Positions 24,469 to 33,059 of a stretch of 64,000 nucleotides of DNA are shown piece by piece (within the stretch, counting starts at the first letter, position 1; each line of letters starts with the position of its first letter). Both the position numbers and the translations under genes were made by a program. Source of the DNA: AC-32 sp963763475 (GTDB lineage: Bacteria > Actinomycetota > Thermoleophilia > Gaiellales > Gaiellaceae); NCBI GenBank assembly GCA_963763475.1, contig CAVXOR010000003.1, forward strand, positions 1 to 64,000, given 5' to 3'. The notes under the pieces were generated by a model. The model was given only the letters and a program-made list of their open reading frames with translations. It was not told the origin of the DNA and made no database searches.

Positions 24469-25283
24469 GCATTGAGATCGACCTCTCCGGGCGCGTAGCT
24501 CTCGTCACCGGCAGCTCGCGCGGCCTCGGCCGGGTTGATGCCCTTGCGCTCGCGAGGGCCGGCGCGGACGTCGTCCTGGCCGACGTTCAGCTCGAGTCGG
24601 GAGAACGCGCGGACGAGTACGGGCCGCTCGCACAGGCGGCGCGGCAGCAGGGCCTCGTCTACACCGAGCAGACCGCGGAGGAGATTCGCGGGCTCGGCCG
24701 GCGCGCGCTGGCCGTGCGCTGCGACGTGACCGATCGCTTTCAGGTCGAGGCCGCGGCCAACACCGAGCTCGGCCCGCCCGACATCCTCGTCGCCAACGCG
24801 GGCCTGCTCGACCATGTCGCCCGGCTCGAGGACCAGTCGCCGGAGCTCTGGGAGCGCGACCTGCGCGTCAACCTGACCGGCGTCTTCAACTGCGCGCAGG
24901 CGGTCTGGCCGGCGATGGTCGAGCGCGGCTGGGGGCGGATCGTGACCATGTCCTCGGTGGTCGGCGAGCTCGGCGGCTTTGGCCAGGCGAGCTACGCGGC
25001 GACCAAGGCCGGCGTCGTCGGCTTGACCAAGACCCTCGCGCTGGAAGGCGCGCGCGACGGCATCACCGCGAACGCGATCGTGGCCGGGATCATCGGCACC
25101 GAGGCGTTCGGGTTCGGCAGCGCGGAGATGAACGAGCGCATGGTCAGGCGTACCGCCATGCGACGCACCGGCACACCCGAGGAGATCGCCGGCGTGGTCG
25201 CGTTCCTCTGCTCGGACCTGGCCTCGTACGTCACCGGCGCCGCCGTCCCCGTCACGGGCGGAATCGACCTCTTTACGTTCTGA
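24465..25283 (+). CDS. Short-chain dehydrogenase/reductase
   Basis: NAD(P)-dependent oxidoreductase (272 aa). The cofactor loop is ALVTGSSRGLGRVDAL, NAG is in VANAGLLDH, the catalytic Ser is in VTMSSVVGELG, and the YxxxK is in ASYAATKAGVVGLTKTL. An insert after strand 2 (about residues 40-65) is longer than in minimal SDRs. Family relatives include FabG-like and 3-hydroxyacyl-CoA dehydrogenases, which would fit the coupled acyl-CoA dehydrogenase. GTG start overlaps the upstream stop. Confidence 0.92.
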
Positions 25284-25292
25284 CCAGGCCGC

Positions 25293-25298
25293 TACACT
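25293..25298 (+). promoter_or_regulatory. Leaderless-type -10 box (TACACT) for the VanW gene
   Basis: TACACT ends seven bases before a TTG start at 25306; an ATG at 25301 is out of frame. Confidence 0.4.
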
Positions 25299-25305
25299 CC
25301 ATGCC

Positions 25306-27162
25306 TTGCGCGTCGAGGCAGGGACCGGAGCGGCCGGGGTCCGCAGCCGACGTCGCAGCCGTTCCAGGACGCTGCTCCTTCAGCGGCTGGTGGTGCTGGC
25401 GATCGTCGCTGGGGTGGGCGGAGCCGTGCTCGGGCTCGTCTTCGCGGGCTCGCCGAGCAGGATCGCCGCGGGCGTCACGATCGACGGCGTCAACGTCGGC
25501 GGCCTGACCGCCGGCGAGGCGCGCACGAAGCTCGAGCGCCGCGCCACCACGCTCGCCCACGTTCCCGTCACCTTCACGGCGGGCGGCCACGAGTGGGAGT
25601 TGCGGCCGGTCAGCCTCGGCGTCGAGGCGAACTGGGACGCGGCCGCGAAGCTGGCGCTGAACCAGGGCGACGGGGTCGGGCCGCTGCGCGGGTTCCGGCG
25701 GATCGGCGTGCGCGTCTTCGGCGCGGACGTGTCGCCGCCGACCCGAGTGCTCGAGCGGGCACTCGTCTTCGAGGTCGGCAAGATGGCCAAGGCCGTCGAC
25801 CGGCCCCACAGCGACGCCGCGATCGTCCTTCGCGGCCTGCGGCCGGTGGTCCTCCCGGCGCGCAGCGGCGCCGTGCTCGATCGCGAGGCGGCCGGGAAGA
25901 CGATCGTGCAATCACTCGCGAGCTTCCAGCGCGGCCAGGTCGCCCTGCCCGTCCGAGTCGACGCGCCGACCGTGCGCGCCACCGACCTGACGCCAGTAGC
26001 CGCGCAGGTGCGGACCGCCCTGGCCAAGCCCGTGCGGATGCAGCTCGGCGTCGCCTCGTGGTGGCTGCCGAAGCGGCAGCTCGCGGCGATCCTGCAGCTC
26101 CCGCACGGCGGCACGAAGGCGCTCGCCGTCGGCGGCCCCGGCGCGACCCGCTATTTCGCCCGGTTGGGGCGAGGGATCGACAAGCCCGCGCGCGACGCCA
26201 ACTTCAGTGTGCTCTCCTCGGGCCGCGTCGTCGTCGTGCCCTCGCGGCCCGGCCGCAAGGTGGCAACCGGCCCGACCGGCCGCCACATCCTCGCGGCGGC
26301 GCTCGCCCCGCAGGCACGCACGGCGCGGGTGGTCGTCACGCACGCGCAGCCGAAGCGCTCGACCGCGCAGGCGAAGGCGATGGGAATCACGACCCGGGTC
26401 GGCCGCTACGAAACGATCTACGGCGGCGACCCGAACCGCATCCACAACGTCCAGCTCGTCGCGCGGCTGATCGACGGAAAGCTGATCGCGCCGGGCGCGA
26501 CCTTCTCCTTCAACCACGCCACCGGCGCGCGCACGGCCGACAAGGGCTTCCGCGAGGCGCCGGTGATCATCAACGGCGAGCTGACGACGGGCCTCGGCGG
26601 CGGTGTCTGCCAGGTCTCGACCACGGTCTTCAACGCGGCCTACGAGGCCGGCCTGAAGATCACCGAGCGGACGAACCACGCGCTCTACATCAGCCACTAC
26701 CCGCAGGGCCGCGACGCGACGGTCAACTACCCGGACGTCGACCTGAAGTTCGTCAACGACACCGCGCACTGGCTGCTGCTGCGCACGTACGTCGGCTCCT
26801 ACTCGCTCGACGTCGAGCTCTACGGCGCGCCTTTGAACCGCCGCGTCGAGAGCGAGACGCGCCCGCTGGTGGACACCGGAGCGGCGCCGCTCAAGCGCGT
26901 GCCGGACCCGGCGCTCTACGAGGGTTCGACCATGGTCGAGGAGAGCGGCGAGCCCTCGCGCGCGACGAGCGTCGAGCGCAAGGTCTACACACGCTCGGGC
27001 GCGCTGCTCTACGACAACACGTGGTACTCGTCCTACCGCGGCGAGCCGCGGGTCGTGCACGTCGGGACGAAGCCGAGGCCGGCGCCGCCGCCGAAGAAGA
27101 AGGGCCCGAGCGGGCCGAGCGGCCCCACCGGCCCGACCGGCGTCAGCTCTCCGCAGCGCTGA
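25306..27162 (+). CDS. VanW-domain, peptidoglycan-binding membrane protein
   Basis: 618 aa. A basic N-terminus is followed by one membrane anchor (LLLQRLVVLAIVAGVGGAVL). Two PG-binding-4 type modules come next (VTIDGVNVGGLTAGEARTKL and a second near residues 170-280). The VanW domain is marked by NVQLVARLIDGKLIAPGATF, the segment GGGVCQVSTTVFNAAYEAGL and NYPDVDLKFVNDT. The C-terminus is a Pro/Lys then GPSGPSGPTGPTG tail of collagen-like triplets. VanW proteins are envelope-associated with no defined reaction. The last 20 bases overlap a convergent thioesterase gene. Confidence 0.93.
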   Translation: MRVEAGTGAAGVRSRRRSRSRTLLLQRLVVLAIVAGVGGAVLGLVFAGSPSRIAAGVTIDGVNVGGLTAGEARTKLERRATTLAHVPVTFTAGGHEWELRPVSLGVEANWDAAAKLALNQGDGVGPLRGFRRIGVRVFGADVSPPTRVLERALVFEVGKMAKAVDRPHSDAAIVLRGLRPVVLPARSGAVLDREAAGKTIVQSLASFQRGQVALPVRVDAPTVRATDLTPVAAQVRTALAKPVRMQLGVASWWLPKRQLAAILQLPHGGTKALAVGGPGATRYFARLGRGIDKPARDANFSVLSSGRVVVVPSRPGRKVATGPTGRHILAAALAPQARTARVVVTHAQPKRSTAQAKAMGITTRVGRYETIYGGDPNRIHNVQLVARLIDGKLIAPGATFSFNHATGARTADKGFREAPVIINGELTTGLGGGVCQVSTTVFNAAYEAGLKITERTNHALYISHYPQGRDATVNYPDVDLKFVNDTAHWLLLRTYVGSYSLDVELYGAPLNRRVESETRPLVDTGAAPLKRVPDPALYEGSTMVEESGEPSRATSVERKVYTRSGALLYDNTWYSSYRGEPRVVHVGTKPRPAPPPKKKGPSGPSGPTGPTGVSSPQR

Positions 27163-27550
27163 TCTCGTCTGCCAGCCAGCCGGGCACGCGCGTCGGCCGG
27201 TGCGTGCTCGCGTCGACGCAGGCATGGCGCGTCCAGCCGTCCGCGACCGCCGCGCCGTCGCGTTCCACGGAGTAGTCGAAGCGGAAGCGCGCGCCGCGGA
27301 GGTCGCCGCAACGGGCGCGGATCGTGAGCCGGTCGTCGAAGCGTGCCGCCGCCAGGTAGCGCACGTGCGACTCGATCGTCAGCGCCTCGATCCCGTCCGC
27401 GCGCAGGCCCGGGTAGCCGCCCCGGAAGCGCGCCAGGTAGTCGATCCGCGCGAGCTCGAACCAGACGAGGTAGACGGAGTTGTGGGCGATTCCCTGCGCG
27501 TCGGTCTCGGCGAAGCGCACGCGCACCTCGGTCTCGAAGCGGAAGTCCAC
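27143..27550 (-). CDS. YbgC-type hotdog acyl-CoA thioesterase
   Basis: Hotdog-fold thioesterase (135 aa). VRVRFAETDAQGIAHNSVYL is the classic motif with the catalytic Asp, followed by WFELARIDYLARF. It is related to 4-hydroxybenzoyl-CoA and Tol-Pal YbgC thioesterases and releases acyl groups from CoA or ACP. GTG at 27550 is chosen because homology starts there. It is back to back with the sirtuin (28 bases apart) and overlaps the VanW gene end. Confidence 0.9.
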   Translation of the reverse strand: MDFRFETEVRVRFAETDAQGIAHNSVYLVWFELARIDYLARFRGGYPGLRADGIEALTIESHVRYLAAARFDDRLTIRARCGDLRGARFRFDYSVERDGAAVADGWTRHACVDASTHRPTRVPGWLADEISAAES

Positions 27551-27564
27551 GGCCGCGGAGTCTC

Positions 27565-27570
27565 TACGAT
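27565..27570 (+). promoter_or_regulatory. Leaderless-type -10 box (TACGAT) for the sirtuin gene
   Basis: TACGAT ends eight bases before the GTG at 27579. Confidence 0.4.
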
Positions 27571-27578
27571 CGCCTGCC

Positions 27579-28340
27579 GTGGAGTTGGCCGACCTGATTC
27601 GGGAACGGCAGCCGTGCGTGGTGCTGACGGGCGCCGGCGTCTCCACCGAGAGCGGGATCCCGGACTTCCGCTCGCCAGGCGGGCTCTGGGCGCGCTTCGA
27701 CCCGCTCGAGTACGCCTCGCTCGAGGCTTTCCGCGCCGACCCGCGCAAGGTCTGGAGCTTCTACAAGCCACGCGTGGCAATGCTGACCGACGCCGAGCCG
27801 AACCCGGCGCACCTCGCGCTCGTCGAGCTCGAGCGGCTCGGCTTCGTCGAGGCGGTGGTCACCCAGAACATCGACCTGCTGCACGAGCGGGCGGGAAGCC
27901 GCGACGTGGTCGAGGTGCACGGCTCGATCCGTACCGCGACCTGCCCTGGCTGTGGCGAGCGGCAGTCGCTGGAGCGTGTGCTCGAGCTCCTGGCCGAGGC
28001 CGACGCGCCGGCTTGCCCCGCCTGTGGCCAGCTGCTCAAGCCGGACGTCGTCTTCTTCGGCGAGCTGCTGCCGGCGGAGGCGATCGAGCGCGCGTACCGG
28101 CTCGCACGCCGGGCGGGCCTGCTGCTCGTGGTCGGCTCGGCGCTCGAGGTCTACCCGGTCGCCGGGCTGCCTGAGGAGACGCTTGCCGGCGGCGGGCAGC
28201 TCGCGATCGTGAACAAGGGCCCGACGCCGTATGACGCACGCGCCGTGCTCAGGATCGACGGCAGCGCCGGCGAGGTGCTCGCGCAAACCGTCGAGGCGCT
28301 ACGCGGAGAGCAGCCGCAGCAGCCGCAGCACGCTTCGTGA
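27579..28340 (+). CDS. NAD-dependent protein deacylase (sirtuin)
   Basis: Sir2-family enzyme (253 aa) removing acyl groups from lysines with NAD+. Motifs: GAGVSTESGIPDFRSPGG, TQNIDLLHERAGS, catalytic His in VEVHGSI, four zinc cysteines (CPGC and CPAC), PDVVFFGELLP and LLVVGSALEVYPVAGLP. The nearby acyl-CoA synthetase and dehydrogenases make acyl-CoA synthetase regulation plausible, as known for bacterial sirtuins, but that is inference. Its end overlaps the convergent SCP2-like gene by 42 bases. Confidence 0.95.
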   Translation: MELADLIRERQPCVVLTGAGVSTESGIPDFRSPGGLWARFDPLEYASLEAFRADPRKVWSFYKPRVAMLTDAEPNPAHLALVELERLGFVEAVVTQNIDLLHERAGSRDVVEVHGSIRTATCPGCGERQSLERVLELLAEADAPACPACGQLLKPDVVFFGELLPAEAIERAYRLARRAGLLLVVGSALEVYPVAGLPEETLAGGGQLAIVNKGPTPYDARAVLRIDGSAGEVLAQTVEALRGEQPQQPQHAS

Positions 28341-28697
28341 GCGCAGCACGAGGCCGCGGATCGTCAGCTCGCCGCCGAGTTGGCGCTTGAGCACCTCGCG
28401 CCCGGCCCTCGACCACATCTTCGGCAGGCGGCCGGCGGGCATCCGCGTGAGCGCCAGGATCGCGTCCTCGTCGCCGAGGATCCGAATGCGTGGGCTTTCC
28501 GGCTCGCCCTCCGACACGCGCACGCGGCCGCCGGCGAAGTCGAGCGTGACCGCCGTGCCGGTGTCCTCGGCCCGCACGAGCACTCGGCCTTCGAGCCTCC
28601 CGAGCTGCGCCTGGTTGCGCACGAGCGCCTCGTGCAGGGCGAGGGCGAGCGGCGAGGACGTTTTTTCGGCTAGCTCGACGGGAGGTTGCGGCGCCAT
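28299..28697 (-). CDS. SCP2-like sterol-carrier domain protein
   Basis: 132 aa. The pattern AEDTGTAVTLDFAGGRVRVS followed by PRIRILGDEDAILALTRM and GELTIRGLVLRSRSVLRLLR fits the SCP2/hydrophobic-ligand domain: a strand-rich centre then a helix with a basic end. Such proteins bind lipids or acyl-CoA. ATG at 28697 has no evident leader. The 3' end lies within the sirtuin gene on the other strand. Confidence 0.7.
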   Translation of the reverse strand: MAPQPPVELAEKTSSPLALALHEALVRNQAQLGRLEGRVLVRAEDTGTAVTLDFAGGRVRVSEGEPESPRIRILGDEDAILALTRMPAGRLPKMWSRAGREVLKRQLGGELTIRGLVLRSRSVLRLLRLLSA

Positions 28698-28728
28698 GGA
28701 GCCATTCTGGCCCTTGCGGCCCGAGGTG

Positions 28729-28890
28729 CTAGGCAGCCGCGCGCTTCAGCCGGCGCTCGTCGAGCACGCGCCTGCACTCGGAGCAGACGGTGCGCTCGAT
28801 CTCGTACGGGACGCCGAGCCGCTGGAGCAGCACGTACGTCCGCACGCTCGTGTGCCGGTGGAGCTTTCGATGCATGAACAGCTGACCCAT
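28729..28890 (-). CDS. Small CxxC protein of unknown function
   Basis: 53 aa from ATG 28890 (MGQLFMHRKLHRHTSVRTYV...), with a single CSEC pair followed by RRVLDERRLKRAAA. TACGGT ends ten bases upstream, supporting this start over an ATG at 28935. The sequence is basic and compact with a lone CxxC, suggesting a metal site formed by dimerisation or a small RNA/protein binder. No known family can be named. Confidence 0.6.
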   Translation of the reverse strand: MGQLFMHRKLHRHTSVRTYVLLQRLGVPYEIERTVCSECRRVLDERRLKRAAA

Positions 28891-28979
28891 GTCCCGTCCA
28901 ACCGTAGCTTTGCCTTCGGAAGATACGACGCCCAAAAGGGTGACGAAGTTGTGTCGGTTCGGGAACGGCCGCGGACAGC

Positions 28980-28985
28980 TAGGCT
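28980..28985 (+). promoter_or_regulatory. Leaderless-type -10 box (TAGGCT) for the L,D-transpeptidase gene
   Basis: TAGGCT ends seven bases before GTG 28993, which also gives the best lipoprotein signal. Confidence 0.45.
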
Positions 28986-28992
28986 CGTGGTC

Positions 28993-29739
28993 GTGAGACG
29001 CGCGCTGTTCTGGTCTCCGCTCCTACTCGTGCTGGCCGGCTGTGGCGCCACCGCCCAACCGGCCTCCGGCACGCGCCCGCCGACCGATGCGCCCAAGTGC
29101 CACTCCGGGATCGTGCGGGCGGGCAGCTCCACCGTGACCCTCACCGCGGCGGTGCGCTCGCATGCGCAGGCCTACCGACGGCCGGGCGCGCGGCCGTTCG
29201 CCCGCTTCGGACGGCTGAACGTGAACGGCTTCCCGACCGTCTTCCGCGTGCTCAGCAAGGTTCGCGGTTCCGACTGCGCGCCGCGCTGGTTCCGCGTCCA
29301 GCTTCCGATCAAGCCAAACGGCGTCACCGGCTACGTGCGCGCGTCGGCAGTCGAGACCGCGCACGTGCGATCACGCGTGGTAGTCGACGTCTCCTCGAGG
29401 CGGCTGACGCTCTTCCGCAGCGGCCGCCGCGTCCTCGGCACGCCGGTCGCCGTGGGCTCGCCCGCGACGCCGACGCCGCTCGGCCACTATTACGTCAACC
29501 AGCGGCTGATCCCGTCCGACCCGGACGGCCCGTTCGGCCCGGCGGCGATCGGCATCTCGGCCCACTCGAACGTGCTGACCGGCTGGACCCAGGGCGGGCC
29601 GATCGCGATCCACGGGACGAACGAGCCCTGGTCGATCGGACACGCCGTCTCGAATGGCTGCATCCGCGTGCACAACCCGGTGCTGCGGCGGCTGTTCAAG
29701 TCGACGCCCGCGGGCACGCCCGTTCTGATCCGGCTGTGA
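28993..29739 (+). CDS. Lipoprotein L,D-transpeptidase (YkuD)
   Basis: 248 aa. The signal ends in the lipobox LAGC (Cys17), so the protein is probably a lipoprotein. A central SH3-like segment (AYRRPGARPFARFG) precedes the YkuD domain. The active site is IAIHGTNEPWSIGHAVSNGC followed by IRV, with the catalytic Cys in SNGC. It makes 3-3 peptidoglycan cross-links or anchors proteins, resisting most beta-lactams by nature of the reaction. The gene stands alone between a small CxxC gene and a coiled-coil gene. Confidence 0.94.
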   Translation: MRRALFWSPLLLVLAGCGATAQPASGTRPPTDAPKCHSGIVRAGSSTVTLTAAVRSHAQAYRRPGARPFARFGRLNVNGFPTVFRVLSKVRGSDCAPRWFRVQLPIKPNGVTGYVRASAVETAHVRSRVVVDVSSRRLTLFRSGRRVLGTPVAVGSPATPTPLGHYYVNQRLIPSDPDGPFGPAAIGISAHSNVLTGWTQGGPIAIHGTNEPWSIGHAVSNGCIRVHNPVLRRLFKSTPAGTPVLIRL

Positions 29740-29800
29740 ACAGTTCGGCTCGCCGGCAGCCCGTGCTCGGGTTCAGGGGGTAGGGAAGGGGCGGGTCGGG

Positions 29801-29806
29801 TATAAA
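29801..29806 (+). promoter_or_regulatory. Leaderless -10 box (TATAAA)
   Basis: TATAAA, six bases before the ATG at 29813; one of the best -10 matches in the window. Confidence 0.55.
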
Positions 29807-29812
29807 CCGCGC

Positions 29813-30103
29813 ATGGCCCAACAGAGTGGACAGGACATCTTCAGCCGCCTCGCCGAGCGGGGCGAGGACGTGATCGGTCGAATCGCCGAGATGCCGGGCG
29901 CGCAGAAGCTCGTCGAGAACGCGAACCAGCTGAAAGAGCGCGTGGACGACCTGTCGAAGAAGGTCCGCGGCCTCGACGCGCTCGAGCGCCGCGTGAACGC
30001 GCTCGAGAAGAAGGTCGACGAGCTCTCGAAGGTGTCGAAGCCGGCGCGGAAGCCCGCTCCGAAGCGGGCCGCCGCCAAGCCGAAGCCCAAGCCGAAGCCC
30101 TAG
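29813..30103 (+). CDS. Small coiled-coil protein with KP-rich tail
   Basis: 96 aa. An amphipathic N-terminal helix, a coiled coil (ERVDDLSKKVRGLDALERRV then NALEKKVDELSKV), and a Lys/Pro/Ala tail from about residue 75. The tail resembles histone-H1-like or cell-wall/DNA-binding basic tails. The first part resembles small helical proteins of Actinobacteria of unknown role. A near-consensus -10 box suggests strong expression. Its stop shares CTAG with the convergent lipid kinase. Confidence 0.8.
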   Translation: MAQQSGQDIFSRLAERGEDVIGRIAEMPGAQKLVENANQLKERVDDLSKKVRGLDALERRVNALEKKVDELSKVSKPARKPAPKRAAAKPKPKPKP

Positions 30104-31002
30104 GGCACGCGCAGCCGCAGCGCCTGCGGCACGATCTCGAAGCGCACCGGCGTCGTTCCCGGCTGCTCGCCGTCCAGCTGGACGGGCAACGGGTCAGGTG
30201 CCTCGACCTCAACGACCGCGCCGCTCAGGGCGGTTGCCTTCGGGTGGGGCAGATGCTTGCCGCGGTAGGTCTTCGGCAGCGTGAAGAGGAGGTCACGCTT
30301 CGTCAGGTCGCCGATCAGGAGCACGTCCAGCCGGCCGTCGTCGGGCTCGGCTTCGGGGAGCATCTTCATCCCGCCTCCGAGGTAGCGGCCGTTGGCGACG
30401 ATCACGTCGTGCATCCGGCCGCGGTGCTCGTTGCCGTCGACGCGAACAGTGACCTCGCCGTTCCGCCAGCGCGAGAAGACCGAGAAGGTCGCCCAGGCGT
30501 ACGAGACCTTGCCCCCGAGCGCCTTGGAGGTCTCGTTGGCGCGCTTGGCGATCGCGCCGCTCATGCCGGCGCTGGCGACATTCGCGAACAGCGCCTCGCC
30601 CTCGGCACCGTCCCAGCCCAGGTAGCGCGCGCGCCCCAGGTCGATCACGCGCGTGCCCCCGCGGAGCGCGACCTCGACCGCCCCCTCCAGCTTGCGCGGG
30701 ATGCCGTAGGTGCGCACGAAGTCCCAACCGGTGCCGCGCGGGATCACGGCCAGCTCGATGTCGAGGCCGGCGATCCCGTTGACGACCTCGTTCACGGTGC
30801 CGTCGCCGCCGACTGCCACCAGCAGCGCGGCCCTGCCCGCCGCAGCCTCGCGCGCGAGCTCCGTCAGGTGCCCGGGCCGTTCCGAGAAGAGGGCATCGCC
30901 CTGCAGCCCGAGCGCGGCCGCGCGGTGCGCGAGCTCGGGCCAGCCCCGCCCGGCCGCGCCGGCCTCGGCGGCGGGGTTGACCAGGAAGACGACGTCGCTA
31001 AT
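30100..31002 (-). CDS. Diacylglycerol/lipid kinase (YegS/DagK type)
   Basis: 300 aa if read from an ATT at 31002. The nucleotide-binding signature is AVGGDGTVNEVVNGIAG, preceded by the conserved strand VVFLVNPAAEAGAAGRGW; PRGTGWDFVRTYGIP and DGRLDVLLIGDLTKRDLL follow. The upstream part has no ATG, GTG or TTG; the only ordinary start is GTG at 30819, directly before GGDG, which would delete the first 61 residues. ATT (or CTG six codons on) beside the upstream stop is therefore proposed. It phosphorylates lipid alcohols for phospholipid recycling. Confidence 0.85.
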   Translation of the reverse strand: MSDVVFLVNPAAEAGAAGRGWPELAHRAAALGLQGDALFSERPGHLTELAREAAAGRAALLVAVGGDGTVNEVVNGIAGLDIELAVIPRGTGWDFVRTYGIPRKLEGAVEVALRGGTRVIDLGRARYLGWDGAEGEALFANVASAGMSGAIAKRANETSKALGGKVSYAWATFSVFSRWRNGEVTVRVDGNEHRGRMHDVIVANGRYLGGGMKMLPEAEPDDGRLDVLLIGDLTKRDLLFTLPKTYRGKHLPHPKATALSGAVVEVEAPDPLPVQLDGEQPGTTPVRFEIVPQALRLRVP

Positions 31003-31708
31003 CGCCGGTCACGGTCGCGAGCGCGACGCGCGTCATGCGGTCGACCGCGGCCCGCAGCTCGTCGTCCGAGATGCGCGTGAACTCCTCGCCGATCACGATG
31101 TCGCTCACGGTCAGCAGGCACCCGGCCTTGACGCCGCGCAGGGAGCCGATCGTGAACAGCACGGCCGCCTCCATCTCGACGCCGAGCACGCCGCGCGACG
31201 ACCAGCGCCTGTGCCGCTCCGGGTCCGGGTCGTAGAAGGTGTCGCTGGAGGCGATCGCGCCGACCCGCAGGGGCTGCTCGAGCTCCTTGGCCGCGTGGAC
31301 CGCCGCGTGGACGAGCTCCCAGTCGGCGGTCGGCACGTGCGGCTCCTGTCCGACGTAATGCCTCGCCGTGCCGTCTGCGGGGACTGCCGAGACCGCGACG
31401 ATCAGGTCGCCGAGCTCGAGGTCCTGCTGGAGCCCACCGCAGGTGCCGACGCGCAGGAAGCGCTTGACGCCGAGCTGGACGAGCTCCTCCATCACGATCG
31501 CAGCCGAGGGGCAGCCCATCCCGGTCGACTGCACCGAGACCGGCTTGCCCTCCCACTCGCCGGAGTAGCCGAGCATCCCGCGCTCGCCGTTCCGCTGGAT
31601 CGGATTGTCGAAGTAGGTCTGGGCGATGTACTCGGCGCGCAAGGGGTCGCCGGGGAGGAGACAGGCCTCCCCGTACTCACCGGGCTCGGCGCGAACATGG
31701 ATCGGCAT
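30998..31708 (-). CDS. deoD: Purine nucleoside phosphorylase
   Basis: Hexameric-type PNP (236 aa) splitting purine nucleosides with phosphate. MPIHVRAEPGEYGEACLLPG, the phosphate region RVGTCGGLQQDLELGDL, and VLGVEMEAAVLFTIG (purine/ribose binding Glu) are diagnostic. ATG at 31708 has TAGGGT seven bases upstream. Its TAG overlaps the proposed ATT start of the lipid kinase (ATTAG). Together with hpt further on it points to purine salvage. Confidence 0.94.
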   Translation of the reverse strand: MPIHVRAEPGEYGEACLLPGDPLRAEYIAQTYFDNPIQRNGERGMLGYSGEWEGKPVSVQSTGMGCPSAAIVMEELVQLGVKRFLRVGTCGGLQQDLELGDLIVAVSAVPADGTARHYVGQEPHVPTADWELVHAAVHAAKELEQPLRVGAIASSDTFYDPDPERHRRWSSRGVLGVEMEAAVLFTIGSLRGVKAGCLLTVSDIVIGEEFTRISDDELRAAVDRMTRVALATVTGD

Positions 31709-31715
31709 TCGCGAA

Positions 31716-31725
31716 ACCCTAAAGT
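31716..31725. promoter_or_regulatory. Overlapping divergent leaderless -10 boxes
   Basis: TAAAGT (31720-31725, plus) is seven bases before the GNAT ATG. TAGGGT (31721-31716, minus) is seven bases before the PNP ATG. The two overlap within a 24-base gap. Confidence 0.55.
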
Positions 31726-31732
31726 TGCGCCC

Positions 31733-32515
31733 ATGCCCGCGCTGACCGAACCGGCGCTGGACGAGATTCTCGCCTTCTGCGCCGAGGACCCGATCGAGCG
31801 CGTCTTCCTCGAGGACGTCGCGAGGCGCGGGCTCGGACGCTTCACCGGGCTCGCCGAGGAGGGGCGGCTGCGCGCTCTCTGTCACGTCGGCACAAACCTC
31901 GTTCCCTCGGGCAGTGGCTGCGGCGCCTTCGCGGACGTCGACGGAGCCCGGCGGGCGCGGCTCGTGATCGGCGAGGAGAACGCGGTCGGTGACTTCTGGT
32001 CGGCGGCCCGGGACCGCCTCGGGACGCCGCGCGAGGACCGACCAGGGCAGCCGGTCTACGTGCTCGAAGAACCGCCCGACCCCGGCGAGACGGGCCTGCG
32101 GCCGGCGACGCAGGACGACTTCGAGCTGCTCGTGCCCGCCTGTGCCGAGGCCCATCGGGAGGAGCTCGGGATAGATCCGCTCGACCGCGACCCGGAGAGC
32201 TTTCGCTGGCGGACGCGGATGCAGATCCAGGACGGGCGCTCCTGGCTGTGGACCGAGGGCCAGCGGATCCTGTTCAAGGCGGAGGCCTCGGCGTGGACGC
32301 CCTCTGCGGTGCAGCTGCAACAGGTCTGGGTCGACCCCAGCGTCCGCGGCCGCGGCCACGCGCAGCGAGGGATGCGCGACCTCTGCCGACTGCTGCTCGA
32401 GCGGGTGCCGGCCGTCTGCCTGTTCGTCCGCGCCGAGAACGCGCCGGCGATCCGCGTCTACGAGAAGGTCGGCATGCGCCACACGATCACGTACCGCAGC
32501 CTCGTCTTCGTCTGA
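31733..32515 (+). CDS. GNAT acetyltransferase with N-terminal DUF4081-like domain
   Basis: 260 aa. The first half (IERVFLEDVARRGLGRFTGL, LVIGEENAVGDFW) matches the DUF4081-type accessory domain of actinobacterial GNAT enzymes. The second half is a GNAT fold with acetyl-CoA motif VDPSVRGRGHAQRGMRDLCR and VRAENAPAIRVYEKVGMR. The accepted substrate is unknown. ATG at 31733 is set by the divergent -10 boxes. Confidence 0.88.
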   Translation: MPALTEPALDEILAFCAEDPIERVFLEDVARRGLGRFTGLAEEGRLRALCHVGTNLVPSGSGCGAFADVDGARRARLVIGEENAVGDFWSAARDRLGTPREDRPGQPVYVLEEPPDPGETGLRPATQDDFELLVPACAEAHREELGIDPLDRDPESFRWRTRMQIQDGRSWLWTEGQRILFKAEASAWTPSAVQLQQVWVDPSVRGRGHAQRGMRDLCRLLLERVPAVCLFVRAENAPAIRVYEKVGMRHTITYRSLVFV

Positions 32516-32563
32516 GAAAAGCCCCGAACGGGGGAGGGACGGCGACCCGCCGCTGCCGAAAAT

Positions 32564-33037
32564 GTGGGCGTGCGGCGACTCGGCCTAACTGCGGCTGGCC
32601 TGCTCGTCATGGTCACGATTGCGCTTGCGCTGGTGACCAACGGACGCGCGCGGCCAAACCACGTGGTTCATACCTGCTCGGCCACCGACCGGCAGTTCAT
32701 CGAGGCCGCGCGCACGAACATGACCGCGCTTGAGCTCTGGAGCGAGCAGTACCAGAGCGGCGACGCCTCGGCCGAGGACGTGGTCGGCCAGGCCCAGGTA
32801 GCCGCGAAGATCATGCGCGGCACCGGCCCGACCGACTTCTCGCTGCGGCAGACGCAGCACCTCGTGATCGGGATGCTGACCGAGTACGCCAAGGGCGTGC
32901 AGATCCACGAGCGGCACCACGACGCCGGGCCGCACATGTACCGCGCCTACGGCCTCGCGAACTTCGCGCACACCGTCCTGCTCCGGGCACAGTCGCCGCT
33001 CGAGCAGCTCGGCTGCGACGTCGGCCCGCTGCTCTGA
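32564..33037 (+). CDS. Hypothetical secreted or anchored protein
   Basis: 157 aa with one N-terminal hydrophobic segment (LGLTAAGLLVMVTIALALV) and no lipobox, so a signal anchor or cleavable signal. The exported part is helical (FIEAARTNMTALELWSEQYQ) with a His pair in IHERHHDAGPH and two Cys. No family recognised. Two GTG starts (32564, 32570) are equivalent. It precedes tilS by 22 bases and may be co-transcribed. Confidence 0.65.
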   Translation: MGVRRLGLTAAGLLVMVTIALALVTNGRARPNHVVHTCSATDRQFIEAARTNMTALELWSEQYQSGDASAEDVVGQAQVAAKIMRGTGPTDFSLRQTQHLVIGMLTEYAKGVQIHERHHDAGPHMYRAYGLANFAHTVLLRAQSPLEQLGCDVGPLL

Positions 33038-33059
33038 CGCCGCCTGCCGCTGCAAGACT

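Noticed and set aside
30100..30819. Lipid kinase starting at GTG 30819
   Set aside because: Would remove the conserved first strand and VNP motif that is clearly encoded upstream.
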